DNA of 64,000 nucleotides from Nocardiopsis suaedae (GCF_027706745.1 NZ_JAQFWP010000016.1:1-64000); one strand, 5' to 3'; counted from the stretch's first letter, positions 43,626 through 51,781 are shown. Numbers and translations: made by a program. The notes: generated by a model not told the origin, from the sequence alone.

Positions 43626-43687
43626 GTTGATCTCGGGAAAAGCGACGCTACAGGCGCGGTTTTAGCGTCCATTTTCCCGAGATCAAC
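43626..43687. repeat. 62-bp near-palindromic intergenic element
   Basis: GTTGATCTCGGGAAAA (43626-43641) is perfectly inverted at 43672-43687. An inner 7-bp pair GACGCTA/TAGCGTC (43644-43650, 43663-43669) continues the stem, leaving a ~12-nt loop. It lies between the convergent ATPase and MarR genes and would work as a bidirectional terminator, with A- and T-runs at the stem base. Its A+T content is unlike its surroundings, and it looks like a dispersed repeat. Confidence 0.75.
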
Positions 43688-43703
43688 GGGATTTGGGGCG
43701 GTG

Positions 43704-44177
43704 TCACTGTCCGTCGTCCGGCTCCTCCAGGGACTCGACGGCGTCGGCCAGCCTGCGCATCGCGTCCACGGTGCGGGCCAGCTCCTCCGGGCCCACGGCG
43801 TCGGCGAGGTGCGCGGCGAATTCACCGTGGGCGGGGCCGATCCTGCGCACGGCGGCCAGCCCTTCCTCGGTCGGGGCGAACAGCTTGGCCCTGCTGTGCG
43901 CGGGATTGGGCCGGTACTCGGCGAGGCCCTGCCCGACGAGGAGATCGGCCGTGCGCTGTACCGCCTGGCGCGTCATGCCCATGGCGCGGGCGATGCCCGA
44001 CACCGTCAGCGGCTCGTGGAGGACCGCGCCGAGCACCTGCCAGCGCGCGGCGGTGAGCCCGGCGGGCCGCGCCATGGCCTCGGCCACCGCGAGGAACCGG
44101 CCGTTGAGCCGGAACGAGGTGAGGGCGGCCCCTGAGAGCAGCTCCTGCACGTCCGGTGTGGTGCGGGGCTCCGCCAC
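43704..44177 (-). CDS. MarR-family transcriptional regulator
   Basis: 157-aa winged-helix regulator. The DNA-binding part reads LTAARWQVLGAVLHEPLTVS then GIARAMGMTRQAVQRTADLL and the wing LAEYRPNPAHSRAKLFAPTE. The GTG start directly abuts the stop of the DJ-1/PfpI-type gene (TGA GTG), so both form one operon. A perfect palindrome overlaps the operon promoter, pointing to autorepression. No Cys suitable for OhrR-type oxidation sensing was noticed, so the signal is probably a ligand. Confidence 0.88.
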   Translation of the reverse strand: MAEPRTTPDVQELLSGAALTSFRLNGRFLAVAEAMARPAGLTAARWQVLGAVLHEPLTVSGIARAMGMTRQAVQRTADLLVGQGLAEYRPNPAHSRAKLFAPTEEGLAAVRRIGPAHGEFAAHLADAVGPEELARTVDAMRRLADAVESLEEPDDGQ

Positions 44178-44819
44178 TCAGACCCCCTCGGTCGCGCCGG
44201 CGGCGCGCTGGAGCACCTCGAAGGCGCTGGTGTCCTCGTGGGCGAAAAGGCGGTACCAGGCGTCGAGCACGTCGGGCTCGAAGACGTCGAGCCGGGCGAA
44301 GACCTCCCGCGCGAACGCGATCGGCGCGGTGGCCCCGGCAGTGACCACGTCCCCGCCGGTGACGGCGGGCTCGTCGCGGTAGTGCGCGGCCCCGGCATAT
44401 CCGGTCGCCGCCAGGTAATCGGGTGCGTTCGAGGTGTGGGGCCGCTCGTCGAGCAGCCCTTCGCGGGCGAGCCCGGCGGTGGCCCCGCAGATCGCGGCCA
44501 CGGGGACTCCGGCGTCGAGGAAGGCGCGTGCGGTCCGGGTGAAGGGCGCGAGCCGGTCGGCGTCGGTGTCCCAGGCCGAGGCGCCCGGGAGGACGAGCAG
44601 CGCGCTGTCGGCCGGGTCGAGGTCGGCGAGGGCGGTGTCGGGCAGGATGCGCACGCCGCCCATCGTGGTGACGGGGTCGGTGGTGAGGCCGACGGTGGTC
44701 ACACGAGATCCGCCGGGCCGCTTGTGCGCGAGCCCGTTGCGCAGGTGCGGGGTGAGATACCCGGTCTCCCAGTCGGCGAGGGTGTCGTAGACGGCGAGGT
44801 GGACTGTTCCGTTCGTCAT
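44178..44819 (-). CDS. DJ-1/PfpI-family protein
   Basis: 213-aa glutamine-amidotransferase-fold protein. The nucleophile elbow is VAAICGATAGLAREG, with the conserved Cys, and LLVLPGASAWDTD precedes it. Family members include glyoxalase III, deglycases and isonitrile hydratases; the exact reaction cannot be assigned. The ATG lies only six nt after a CAGTCT -10-like hexamer and has no ribosome site, so the mRNA is probably leaderless. It is first gene of a two-gene operon with a MarR regulator and likely answers a reactive or toxic compound. Confidence 0.87.
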   Translation of the reverse strand: MTNGTVHLAVYDTLADWETGYLTPHLRNGLAHKRPGGSRVTTVGLTTDPVTTMGGVRILPDTALADLDPADSALLVLPGASAWDTDADRLAPFTRTARAFLDAGVPVAAICGATAGLAREGLLDERPHTSNAPDYLAATGYAGAAHYRDEPAVTGGDVVTAGATAPIAFAREVFARLDVFEPDVLDAWYRLFAHEDTSAFEVLQRAAGATEGV

Positions 44820-44836
44820 GACAACAGACTGTCGAA

Positions 44837-44854
44837 TTGACAACGTGTTGTCAA
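44837..44854. promoter_or_regulatory. Perfect MarR-type operator overlapping a -35 box
   Basis: TTGACAACGTGTTGTCAA is an 8-2-8 perfect inverted repeat. On the minus strand its outer TTGACA serves as a consensus -35, followed after 17 bp by CAGTCT and, six nt later, by the ATG of the DJ-1-type gene. Binding there would block RNA polymerase, the usual MarR autorepression. A weaker half-site GACA...GTTGTC lies between operator and ATG. Confidence 0.75.
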
Positions 44855-44861
44855 GGGGAAT

Positions 44862-44901
44862 GGGCTGCTGCGCGGCCCCCTCGCCTACCGCGCAGCAGCC
44901 C
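44862..44901. terminator. 14-bp hairpin
   Basis: GGGCTGCTGCGCGG (44862-44875) pairs perfectly with 44888-44901 around a 12-nt loop. It separates the DJ-1/MarR promoter from the truncated regulator to the right and may be a leftover terminator of a lost upstream gene. Confidence 0.65.
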
Positions 44902-44906
44902 GGCTT

Positions 44907-45246
44907 CAGGCGTCGATACCGATGGTGCATAGGCGGCTGGGGAGCACTGCCGTCATGAAGGACCAGTTTGATCGGCTTCGGGAGGTGGCCTCCTGGCCTC
45001 GGGCGGAGGTGCTGGTGATACCTGCGGCTACCACGAACCATCCAGGTTTGGAGGGGGGGTTCAAGCTCGTCCGTGTCCCAGACAGCGACATGGTCGTCTA
45101 CCAGGAGACGCGTCAGGCGGCGGTGTGGTCGTGGAGCAGGAATCCGTCGACGACCATGTGGCGTTGATGGCAGACCTGAGAGGAGTGGCGCTTCCTCCCG
45201 ACCCGCCACTGGCCCTTAGTGGGCAGGTGCAAGGAGAGATCGAGTG
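44907..45246 (+). pseudogene. Truncated, frameshifted Scr1/DUF5753 XRE-type regulator
   Basis: Only the C-terminal ligand-domain end of an XRE-DUF5753 regulator is left. The frame from 44922 reads MVHRRLGSTAVMKDQFDRLR and then VLVIPAATTNHPGLEGGFKL, the typical HRxxGxxxVMxxQLxxL and Pxxx..HPG blocks of the family. It shifts frame near 45120; the tail continues as VEQESVDDHVALMADLRGVA to a TGA at 45244-45246. The whole N-terminal HTH (about 150-200 residues) is missing. The stop overlaps the DUF397 start in a GTGA, the usual arrangement of intact pairs. Confidence 0.7.
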
Positions 45247-45492
45247 ATCAGCGAACCGTCTTGGCGCAAGTCCAGCTATAACGGCGGGAGCAACGACTGT
45301 GTCGAGTGTCGCCTAGGCGAGAGCTGGCATAAGTCCAGCTACAGCGGTGGAACCAACGACTGCGTCGAGTGCCGCTCCCAGGCCCACGTCGTGCAGGTCC
45401 GCGACAGTCAGAATCCCGGCCACGGCCACCTGTCCTTCCCGGGTGACGAGTGGCGGGCCTTCCTCGGACACGTGACGGCTCACCCCCAGTAG
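45244..45492 (+). CDS. DUF397 protein with internal motif duplication
   Basis: 82-aa small protein of the DUF397 family, normally the partner of an adjacent XRE-DUF5753 regulator in actinomycete development and antibiotic control. The signature occurs twice: WRKSSYNGGSNDCVECR (about residues 7-23) and WHKSSYSGGTNDCVECR (28-44). Ordinary members have one copy followed by the strand VVQVRDSQNP and FPGDEWRAFL, present here once. The DNA of the two copies is also alike, so the duplication is recent. Its regulator partner next door is broken. The 3' end overlaps the convergent LysR gene by 13 bp. Confidence 0.8.
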   Translation: MISEPSWRKSSYNGGSNDCVECRLGESWHKSSYSGGTNDCVECRSQAHVVQVRDSQNPGHGHLSFPGDEWRAFLGHVTAHPQ

Positions 45493-46373
45493 CCGCCCTC
45501 CACGGCCTCGGCCAACGCCTTCAACTCCGGGGTGCCTCCGTCCGTCCGGCCGACCAGTGCCAGGCGCGACGGGGGCGTGCCGTCCACCGGCACATACGCC
45601 ACGTCGTCCCTACGGTTGTGCTCTGCCGTCGCCTCGCACAGCATCATCGCCCCGAGCCCCGAAGCCACCCTCGTCAACCCCTCCTGCAAAGTGCTCACGC
45701 CGGGCATCTGCGGGATCGGCCTTCCCTTCGGCGTCGCGACCGGGCTCTGCGCGCGTTTCCAGTACTCCGGGGCATCGCCCGATAGCGGAACGAGCGATAG
45801 GCCCGCCAGCTCCTCGGCCGCCACGGCCTCTCTCCCCGCCAACGCGTGCCCTGCCTGCACGGCGACCATTTGCCGCTGGTCCGGTAGGCGCGCCAGCACT
45901 CTCAGGTCCGGCTCTTCCACCGGCAGCAGAACGACGGCCGCCTCCAGCTCGCCCGCGCGCAGCGCCCCGAACGGGTCGGACAGCGGGATCTCCGTCAGGT
46001 CCACCCTGTGCCCCGGGAAGCGCCCATGGAACTCCACCACGGCCTCCGCCACCCCGGCGTAGATCAACCCCTGGAACCCCACCCGCATCCGCACGGCCTC
46101 CTCCCGTGCCGCCGCGCGCGCTCGGTCGACCGTCGCCGCCAGCGCCTCGTACGCCGGACGCAGCGACGCCGCGAACTCCTCGCCGAACGGTGTCAGCCCC
46201 ACCCTCCGGCTCGTCCGGTCCACCAGCCGGGCGCCGACCCGCCGCTCCAGGGCGCGCAACAACTGGCTCACCCTGCTCTGCGAGACGAAGAGGCGCTCCC
46301 CGGCCCTCCCGAAGTGCAGCTCCTCGGCGAGGACGAGGAAGCACTCCAGCTCCCGGATCTCCACTCCGGCCAC
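45480..46373 (-). CDS. LysR-family regulator divergent from MFS transporter
   Basis: 297-aa LysR-type regulator. The HTH region is IRELECFLVLAEELHFGRAG and SQSRVSQLLRALERRVGARL, followed by TSRRVGLTPFG. The effector domain runs from about 90 to 290. GTG at 46373 is chosen since GGGGAGG lies 5 nt upstream. The divergent MFS gene, 123 bp away, is the probable target; the spacer has a 7-1-7 inverted repeat. Confidence 0.88.
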   Translation of the reverse strand: MAGVEIRELECFLVLAEELHFGRAGERLFVSQSRVSQLLRALERRVGARLVDRTSRRVGLTPFGEEFAASLRPAYEALAATVDRARAAAREEAVRMRVGFQGLIYAGVAEAVVEFHGRFPGHRVDLTEIPLSDPFGALRAGELEAAVVLLPVEEPDLRVLARLPDQRQMVAVQAGHALAGREAVAAEELAGLSLVPLSGDAPEYWKRAQSPVATPKGRPIPQMPGVSTLQEGLTRVASGLGAMMLCEATAEHNRRDDVAYVPVDGTPPSRLALVGRTDGGTPELKALAEAVEGGYWG

Positions 46374-46424
46374 GTGCGCCTCCCCGTCGACGTCCCGCCT
46401 GCGCCCGCCGACGCATCTGCATCG

Positions 46425-46439
46425 ATGAGCCGGGCTCAT
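46425..46439. promoter_or_regulatory. LysR-type inverted repeat
   Basis: ATGAGCC and GGCTCAT flank a single G, about 50 bp from the LysR start and 58 bp from the MFS start. A looser AAGCA...TGCTT repeat follows at 46442-46462. One of the two should be the regulator's recognition site, the other its activation site. Confidence 0.5.
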
Positions 46440-46496
46440 TGAAGCATGAGTGATTCGTGCTTGTTCGTCCGAGTCGTCCCCGGCTTGGATCTCCCC

Positions 46497-47738
46497 ATGT
46501 CCACCTCCACACCCCAGACCCCTCCACCCGCCTCCGACACCACCGGCGCCGCCGCCGTGGCCGCGCGGCGCCGGGGCGGGTGGCCCGCCGTGGCCGCCGT
46601 CGCCACGGGGACCTTCACCGTCGTCACCTCCGAGATGCTCCCGGTCGGCCTGCTCACCCCGATCGGCGGCTCCCTCGCCGTCAGCGAGGGCACGGCCGGG
46701 CTCACGCTCACCGTCACCGGCCTGGTGGCCGCCGCCACCGCCCCCTTGGCCCCCGCGCTGATCGGGCGCACCGACCGCCGGACCGCCCTCGTCCTGCTCA
46801 CCGCGCTCCTGGCCGGGGCCAACCTCCTCTCGGCCTGGGCGCCGACGTTCGCCGTGCTGGTCGCGGCCAGGGTCCTCGTCGGCATCGGCATGGGCGGCGT
46901 GTGGGCCCTCGCCGCCGGGCTGGCGCCGCGCCTGGTCCCCGCCCGGTCGGTCGGCGCGGCGACCTCGCTCATCTTCAGTGGGATCGCGGTCGCCTCGGTC
47001 CTGGGCGTCCCGCTCGGCACCTATACCGGGGCGCTTGCGGGCTGGCGCGAGGCCTTCGCCGTCCTCGGGCTGCTCGCCCTCCTCGTGGCCGTAGCGCTGG
47101 CCCTGCTCCTCCCGCCGCTTCCGGCCGACGCCCCCGTGCGCGCGCGGGGCGCCCTGCGCCTTGCCGCCGACCCGCGTGTGGCCACCGGCCTGGCCGCCGC
47201 CGTGCTCCTGGTGAGCGGGCACTTCGCCGCATACACCTACGTCCGACCGGTCTTGGAGGGCTCCGCCGGGATCGGCGCCGCGATGATCGGCACGCTGCTG
47301 CTCGTCTACGGCATCGCCGGGGTGGTCGGCAACTTCCTGGCGGGCCTGGGAGCGGCCCGGTCGGTCCGGGCCGTGCTCGCGGTGCTCGCCCTGGGACTCG
47401 CCGCCGCCGTGCTCCTGGTCCCCTGGGCCGGGGTCACCGTCCTCGGCGCGGGTGCGCTGATGATCCTGTGGGGATTGGCCTATGGGGGCGTCTCGGTGGC
47501 GTCCCAGACGTGGATGATGAAGGCCGCCCCCAAGGACACCGAGACCGTCACCGCGCTGTTCGTCGGCGTGTTCAACGCGAGCATCGCCCTGGGCGCCCTC
47601 GCCGGGGGATGGGCGGTCGACGGTTTCGGTGGAACATCGACCATGGTCCTCGGCGGAGTCCTCGCCCTGGGGGCCCTCGGCGTGGCCCTTGTCGGGCGCT
47701 CCCCGGAGAGGAAGGCTGCGGCCGCCCAGAAGGGATGA
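46497..47738 (+). CDS. MFS drug/sugar efflux transporter (DHA1 family)
   Basis: 413-aa inner-membrane proton antiporter with 12 helices. Helix 1 carries the DHA1 block TVVTSEMLPVGLLTPIGGSL; loop 2-3 has the motif-A-like GRTDRRTAL and helix 5 the antiporter motif C-like SGIAVASVLGVPLGTYTG. Relatives pump out chloramphenicol, arabinose or other small molecules. ATG 46497 is chosen as the N-terminal tail then has usual length; GGATC precedes it. It is divergent from a LysR regulator that probably senses the exported compound. Confidence 0.9.
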   Translation: MSTSTPQTPPPASDTTGAAAVAARRRGGWPAVAAVATGTFTVVTSEMLPVGLLTPIGGSLAVSEGTAGLTLTVTGLVAAATAPLAPALIGRTDRRTALVLLTALLAGANLLSAWAPTFAVLVAARVLVGIGMGGVWALAAGLAPRLVPARSVGAATSLIFSGIAVASVLGVPLGTYTGALAGWREAFAVLGLLALLVAVALALLLPPLPADAPVRARGALRLAADPRVATGLAAAVLLVSGHFAAYTYVRPVLEGSAGIGAAMIGTLLLVYGIAGVVGNFLAGLGAARSVRAVLAVLALGLAAAVLLVPWAGVTVLGAGALMILWGLAYGGVSVASQTWMMKAAPKDTETVTALFVGVFNASIALGALAGGWAVDGFGGTSTMVLGGVLALGALGVALVGRSPERKAAAAQKG

Positions 47739-47847
47739 AGGGATGAAGGGTGCCCGTGGCCGGGGAGAGTCCTCCCTCCGGCCACGGGCCCGCGTGCGGG
47801 CGTCCATTCCGTGCGTTGTCGGGGCTTCGAACGGGAAGGGGAGCGCC

Positions 47848-48540
47848 ATGACCGACTTCGTCCTCATCCATGGAACGACCCAATCGCCGGCCGGGTGGGA
47901 CCTCCTGCGCGAGGCGCTCGCGCAGCGCGGCCATACCGGCATCCCCGTCGACCTGCCGGGCGACCCCGCCCTCGGTGTGGAGGACCACGCGCGGATCGCG
48001 GCCGAGCAGACGGCCGACCGGGTGCGCACCCCCGTCGTGGTGGCGCACTCCGGCTCGGGCGCCCTGCTCCCGGCCGTGGCCGACGCCGTCGGCGCCGGGG
48101 CCCTGGTCTGGCTCGCCGCCTACGTGCCCGACACCGTCGGCGGGCGCAGCCTCCTGGAAGAGGCCCAGGACGACCCCGCCGCGATGTTCGCCGAGGACTG
48201 GATCGGCGTCGACCCCTCCTCCGACCACGACGCCGCCCGCCGGTTCCTCTTCCACGACTGTGCCAAGGACGTGCAGGAGTGGGCGCTCAGCACCCTGCGC
48301 ATGTTCGCCCCGCCCGAGGTCTACCGGCACCGCCCGGCCGACGGCCGGGCGGACGTCCCGTCCACCTACATCCTGCCGACCGCGGACCGCACACTGCGCC
48401 CCGACTGGATGCGCCGCGCCGCCGTGGAGCGGCTCGGCGTCCGCCCCGTAGAGGTGGCCGCCGGTCACTGCCCCCACGTCAGCCGCCCGGAGGAGACCGC
48501 CGACATCCTCGGCGCCGTGCAGCGCGTGGTCGGCAGCTGA
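47848..48540 (+). CDS. Alpha/beta-hydrolase-fold protein
   Basis: 230-aa soluble hydrolase. It opens with MTDFVLIHGTTQSPAGW, the oxyanion HG motif. The nucleophile elbow is VVAHSGSGALLP (Ser near 70), and the catalytic His is in VAAGHCPHVSRPEE near 212. It resembles esterases close to salicylate-methylesterase/HNL-type proteins. AAGGGGAG precedes the ATG. It follows the MFS gene by 110 bp on the same strand and may be part of the same response. Substrate unknown. Confidence 0.87.
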   Translation: MTDFVLIHGTTQSPAGWDLLREALAQRGHTGIPVDLPGDPALGVEDHARIAAEQTADRVRTPVVVAHSGSGALLPAVADAVGAGALVWLAAYVPDTVGGRSLLEEAQDDPAAMFAEDWIGVDPSSDHDAARRFLFHDCAKDVQEWALSTLRMFAPPEVYRHRPADGRADVPSTYILPTADRTLRPDWMRRAAVERLGVRPVEVAAGHCPHVSRPEETADILGAVQRVVGS

Positions 48541-48561
48541 TCCGCTGCGGGGCCCATATGC

Positions 48562-49275
48562 CTACAGGGCGGTCCGCAAACGGACGCCCAGCGCCCGGTG
48601 GAAGGCGCGGGCCAAGTGCTGACCGGACTCGCCCCAGGCCGCGTACACGATGTGGCTGCCGTCCTTGAACCACAAGGTGACCATCGTGCCTCCCCGCCGG
48701 TCGTAGGTCAGGCTGCCCGACGCCACCTTGGAGTAGGGCACCAGCTCGACCGCGGCCCGCTTGCGCCACTTGCGGCGGCTCCCGTCCTCCTTGTCCGGCC
48801 AGCGCTTCTTCCACCATGCCTTCAGGGCCCGTCGTGCCGACGGGAACGGCAGCAGGAGCAGCCAGAACACCAGCCCCGCCACGAGCAACCACAGCAGCAT
48901 CCCCATCAGGGCGTATGCCGCGATCTCGCCGAGGATCTCCCCTCCCTGGTGGTAGAAGAGACCGGCCAGCAGGTAGGCCAGGCCGCCGACCACGCCGCCC
49001 TGGAACACCGGGACGAACGCGTGGAGCGCCGTCCCCGGGTCACCGACCGCCCACCCGATCGCCGACAGGACCATGACCGCGAAGGCGGTGAACATGGGCC
49101 AGGCGGAGAAGACGCGGTCGAGCACTTTCACGACCGGGCGCGGATCGGTCGTGTAACCGGCCGTCCCGAACCGCAGGGTCCGCCGTCCGCCCGGGCTGGC
49201 CCGGACGCCGTCGACTCGGATCCCCTCTTTCAACGGGTCATGGCCGTACGGGTGGTGGTGCGTCGGCTGGTGCAT
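48562..49275 (-). CDS. Membrane protein of unknown function
   Basis: 237-aa protein. A His-rich start (MHQPTHHHPYGHD) is followed by three hydrophobic segments: WPMFTAFAVMVLSAIGWAVG, VFQGGVVGGLAYLLAGLFYH and a long hairpin ALMGMLLWLLVAGLVFWLLL. A ~90-residue basic soluble domain follows (WWKKRWPDKEDG; LTYDRRGGTMVTLWFKDGSH). GGAAG precedes the ATG. It converges with the hydrolase gene, 21 bp apart. No family was recognised. Confidence 0.75.
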   Translation of the reverse strand: MHQPTHHHPYGHDPLKEGIRVDGVRASPGGRRTLRFGTAGYTTDPRPVVKVLDRVFSAWPMFTAFAVMVLSAIGWAVGDPGTALHAFVPVFQGGVVGGLAYLLAGLFYHQGGEILGEIAAYALMGMLLWLLVAGLVFWLLLLPFPSARRALKAWWKKRWPDKEDGSRRKWRKRAAVELVPYSKVASGSLTYDRRGGTMVTLWFKDGSHIVYAAWGESGQHLARAFHRALGVRLRTAL

Positions 49276-49328
49276 GCGTCTTCCATGGTTCGGGGCGGTC
49301 GTGCCGCTGCGTCCCCGCGACCGGGCGC

Positions 49329-50438
49329 TCACGGAGAGAGGGCGCCGCCGGGGTGCTGGTCCACGGCGCCGTCCTCCAGGCCTATGACGGATGCCAGCCG
49401 CCGACGGTGCCATTCGGGTGCGCCGAACAGCGACGCCGAGCCGTGCGCGCGCTTGAAGTGCCGCTGGGCCTCGTGCTCCCAGGTCACCCCGATGCCCCCG
49501 TGCAGCTGGATCGCCTCCCCGGCGATCTCCCGATAGGCCTCGGAGCAGGCGGACTTGGCCGCCGACACGTCGGCCCACGCGTCGGCGTTCCCCGACTCCA
49601 GAGAGAACGCCGCCGCATAGGAGAGCGAGCGTGCGCTCTCCAGATCCACGTACATGTCGGCGAGGCGGTGTTTGACCGCCTGGAAGGACCCGATGGGGCG
49701 GCCGAACTGTTCGCGCGTCCCCGCGTACCCGACCGTCATCTCCACGCAGCGCGCGGCGCCCCCGACCTGTTCGGCCGTGAGTGCGGCGTTCGCGGCCGTC
49801 AGGGCGTCGGCCAGTACCCGACTGCCCTGGAAGGTGAGCGGCAGCGCCTCCGCGCAGTCGAACGCGACGTCGGCCCGGGGCCGAGTAAGGTCCAGCGGGA
49901 CGCGTTCGGCGAGCTCGACGCCTTCGGCGTCGGGCGCTACCGCGAAGAGGGCCGGACCGTCGCCTGTCGCCGCCGCCACGACGAGCAGGTCGGCCGTGGC
50001 CGCGTCCAGCACGCGCGGCTTGCGGCCGCTGAGACTCCAGCGCCCGGAGGTGTCCGTGGCGGAACAGCGAGGTGCGTCGCCGTTCCGCGCGTCCCCCTCG
50101 TCGTCCTCTTCCCACGCCAGGGTCGCCGTGGCGGTCCCCTCGGCCAGGCGCCCGAGCCAGGCGTCCCGAGCGGGGGAGGCCTCACAGCCCAGGAGCGCCT
50201 GCGTGGCCAGCACCGACGAGGACAGGAACGGCACCTCCGCGAGCGCGTGCCCGAGTTCCTCCATGACCGCGTGTACTTCCAGGGGGCCGTACCCGGCGCC
50301 GCCCAGGCGCTCGGGGACGGCGAGTCCCGGCGCCCCGACCTGTTCGGCCAGGAGCCGCCAGGCCGCGCCGCCTCCGTGGTGGGCCAGCAGGCGCCGGACT
50401 CCGGCGCGCAGGTCCGCGTGCTCGGGGCGGAATCGCAT
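49329..50438 (-). CDS. Acyl-CoA dehydrogenase family protein (divergent subunit type)
   Basis: 369-aa flavoprotein of fatty-acid or side-chain beta-oxidation. N-terminal helical (1-110), middle beta (115-200) and C-terminal helical domains are present. The C-terminal FAD/substrate block is AIQLHGGIGVTWEHEAQRHF, and REQFGRPIGSFQAVKHRLAD contacts FAD. The middle domain lacks the usual Y-x-x-T-E-P/SGSD flavin signature, so the protein may be the non-canonical half of a hetero-oligomer, as in steroid-degrading FadE pairs. The other candidate half is transcribed divergently from the same operator region. Confidence 0.85.
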   Translation of the reverse strand: MRFRPEHADLRAGVRRLLAHHGGGAAWRLLAEQVGAPGLAVPERLGGAGYGPLEVHAVMEELGHALAEVPFLSSSVLATQALLGCEASPARDAWLGRLAEGTATATLAWEEDDEGDARNGDAPRCSATDTSGRWSLSGRKPRVLDAATADLLVVAAATGDGPALFAVAPDAEGVELAERVPLDLTRPRADVAFDCAEALPLTFQGSRVLADALTAANAALTAEQVGGAARCVEMTVGYAGTREQFGRPIGSFQAVKHRLADMYVDLESARSLSYAAAFSLESGNADAWADVSAAKSACSEAYREIAGEAIQLHGGIGVTWEHEAQRHFKRAHGSASLFGAPEWHRRRLASVIGLEDGAVDQHPGGALSP

Positions 50439-50470
50439 GTCGGCCTCCCGGGGGCGGTGGGCCCTGATTC

Positions 50471-50492
50471 ACCTAACAATCGTTTGATAGGT
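50471..50492. promoter_or_regulatory. 22-bp near-palindrome between divergent acyl-CoA dehydrogenases
   Basis: The site starts ACCTAACAATCG and ends GATAGGT; 18 of 22 positions are symmetric about a central CG, with an inner CAA-N-CG-N-TTG. It lies 33 bp from one start and 39 bp from the other. Form and position fit a TetR-type repressor of lipid catabolism such as KstR- or FadR-like proteins. Confidence 0.6.
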
Positions 50493-50530
50493 TAACCGCG
50501 TGCGCCGCCGTGGACCAGAGGGGGCCGTGC

Positions 50531-51781
50531 ATGTCCACCACCGACCCCGCCCGGGCCGCCGACACTGGCCCCGACGCGCCGAAAGGGCCGCCGGACGGGC
50601 CGGACGCGTCCGTGGACGGCTTCCGCCGTGCGTTCCGGTCCTGGCTGGAGGAGAACCTCACCGGCGCGTTCGCCGACGCGCGCGGCATGGGCGGTCCCGG
50701 CCGCGACCATGAGGCCTTCGCCCTGCGCCGCTCATGGGAGCGGCACATGGCCGCCGCAGGCTGGACCTGCATCGGCTGGCCGACCGGGCACGGCGGTCGC
50801 GGCGCCGACATCGAACGCCAGGTCGCCTTCCACGAGGAATACGCCCTCGCCGACGCCCCAGCGCGCGTCAACCACATCGGCGAGGAGCTCCTCGGACCCA
50901 CGCTCATCGCGCTGGGCACGCCCGACCAACAGCGCCGATTCCTCCCGCCCATCAGGCGGGGAGAGGAACTGTGGTGCCAGGGATACTCGGAGCCCGGAGC
51001 CGGATCCGACCTGGCAGCCGTCTCCACCCGCGCCGAATGGCGCGATGGACCCGGCGGGGCGCACTGGCGCATCCACGGGCAGAAGGTGTGGACCTCCCAC
51101 GCCCGTGAGGCCGACTGGTGCTTCGTGCTCGCGCGTACCGACCCCGCCTCCACCCGTAGGCACGGCCTCGGCTACCTCCTCGTCCCGCTGCGCCAGGAGG
51201 GGGTGGAGGTCCGCCCTATCACGCAGCTCACCGGAACCTCGGAGTTCAACGAGGTGTTCTTCGACGGCGCGCGCGCCGAGGCCGACCACATCGTCGGCGC
51301 GCCGGGGGAGGGATGGCGCGTCGCCATGGCCACCCTGGGGTTCGAGCGCGGCGTCTCCACGCTCGGGCGGCAGGTCGGCTATGAGCGCGAACTGCGCGCG
51401 CTGATCGACGTGGCCCGCGCCAACGGCACCGCCCGCGACCCCCTCCTCCGCGACCGGCTCACGCGCGCGTGGATCGACGTGCGGGCCATGCGCGCCACCG
51501 CCCTGCGCACCATGGCGGGCCTGTCCGAGGGCGCACCGGGCCCGGAGGCGTCGATCTCCAAGATCCACTGGGCGCGCTGGCACCGGCGCCTGGGCGAGCT
51601 GGCCATGGACGTCGTGGGGCCCGAAGGCGCACTCGCCTCCGGGCCCCCTTACGACCTGGACCGCTGGCAGCGGCTGTTCCTGTTCTCGCGGGCCGACACC
51701 ATCTACGCGGGCACCGACGAGGTGCAGCGCGACATCATCGCCGAGCGCGTCCTGGGCCTTCCCCGCGACCGGCGCGCGTGA
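50531..51781 (+). CDS. Acyl-CoA dehydrogenase
   Basis: 416-aa canonical acyl-CoA dehydrogenase. The FAD motif CQGYSEPGAGSDLAAVSTRA is complete, followed by WRIHGQKVWTSHAREADWCF. The C-terminal AMDVVGPEGAL and DTIYAGTDEVQRDIIAERVLGLP blocks are typical of FadE enzymes acting on bulky or branched acyl-CoAs. ATG 50531 follows GAGGGGG by 7 nt; GTG 50510 is possible. With the divergent gene it probably forms a two-subunit enzyme, and with the acyl-CoA synthetase a catabolic module. Confidence 0.9.
   Translation: MSTTDPARAADTGPDAPKGPPDGPDASVDGFRRAFRSWLEENLTGAFADARGMGGPGRDHEAFALRRSWERHMAAAGWTCIGWPTGHGGRGADIERQVAFHEEYALADAPARVNHIGEELLGPTLIALGTPDQQRRFLPPIRRGEELWCQGYSEPGAGSDLAAVSTRAEWRDGPGGAHWRIHGQKVWTSHAREADWCFVLARTDPASTRRHGLGYLLVPLRQEGVEVRPITQLTGTSEFNEVFFDGARAEADHIVGAPGEGWRVAMATLGFERGVSTLGRQVGYERELRALIDVARANGTARDPLLRDRLTRAWIDVRAMRATALRTMAGLSEGAPGPEASISKIHWARWHRRLGELAMDVVGPEGALASGPPYDLDRWQRLFLFSRADTIYAGTDEVQRDIIAERVLGLPRDRRA

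Noticed and set aside
46500-48029. Long minus-strand frame opposite the MFS and hydrolase genes, continuous with the LysR frame
   Set aside because: Composition is Gly/Arg/Glu shadow of the MFS gene. LysR homology starts only at 46373, where a good ribosome site is present.
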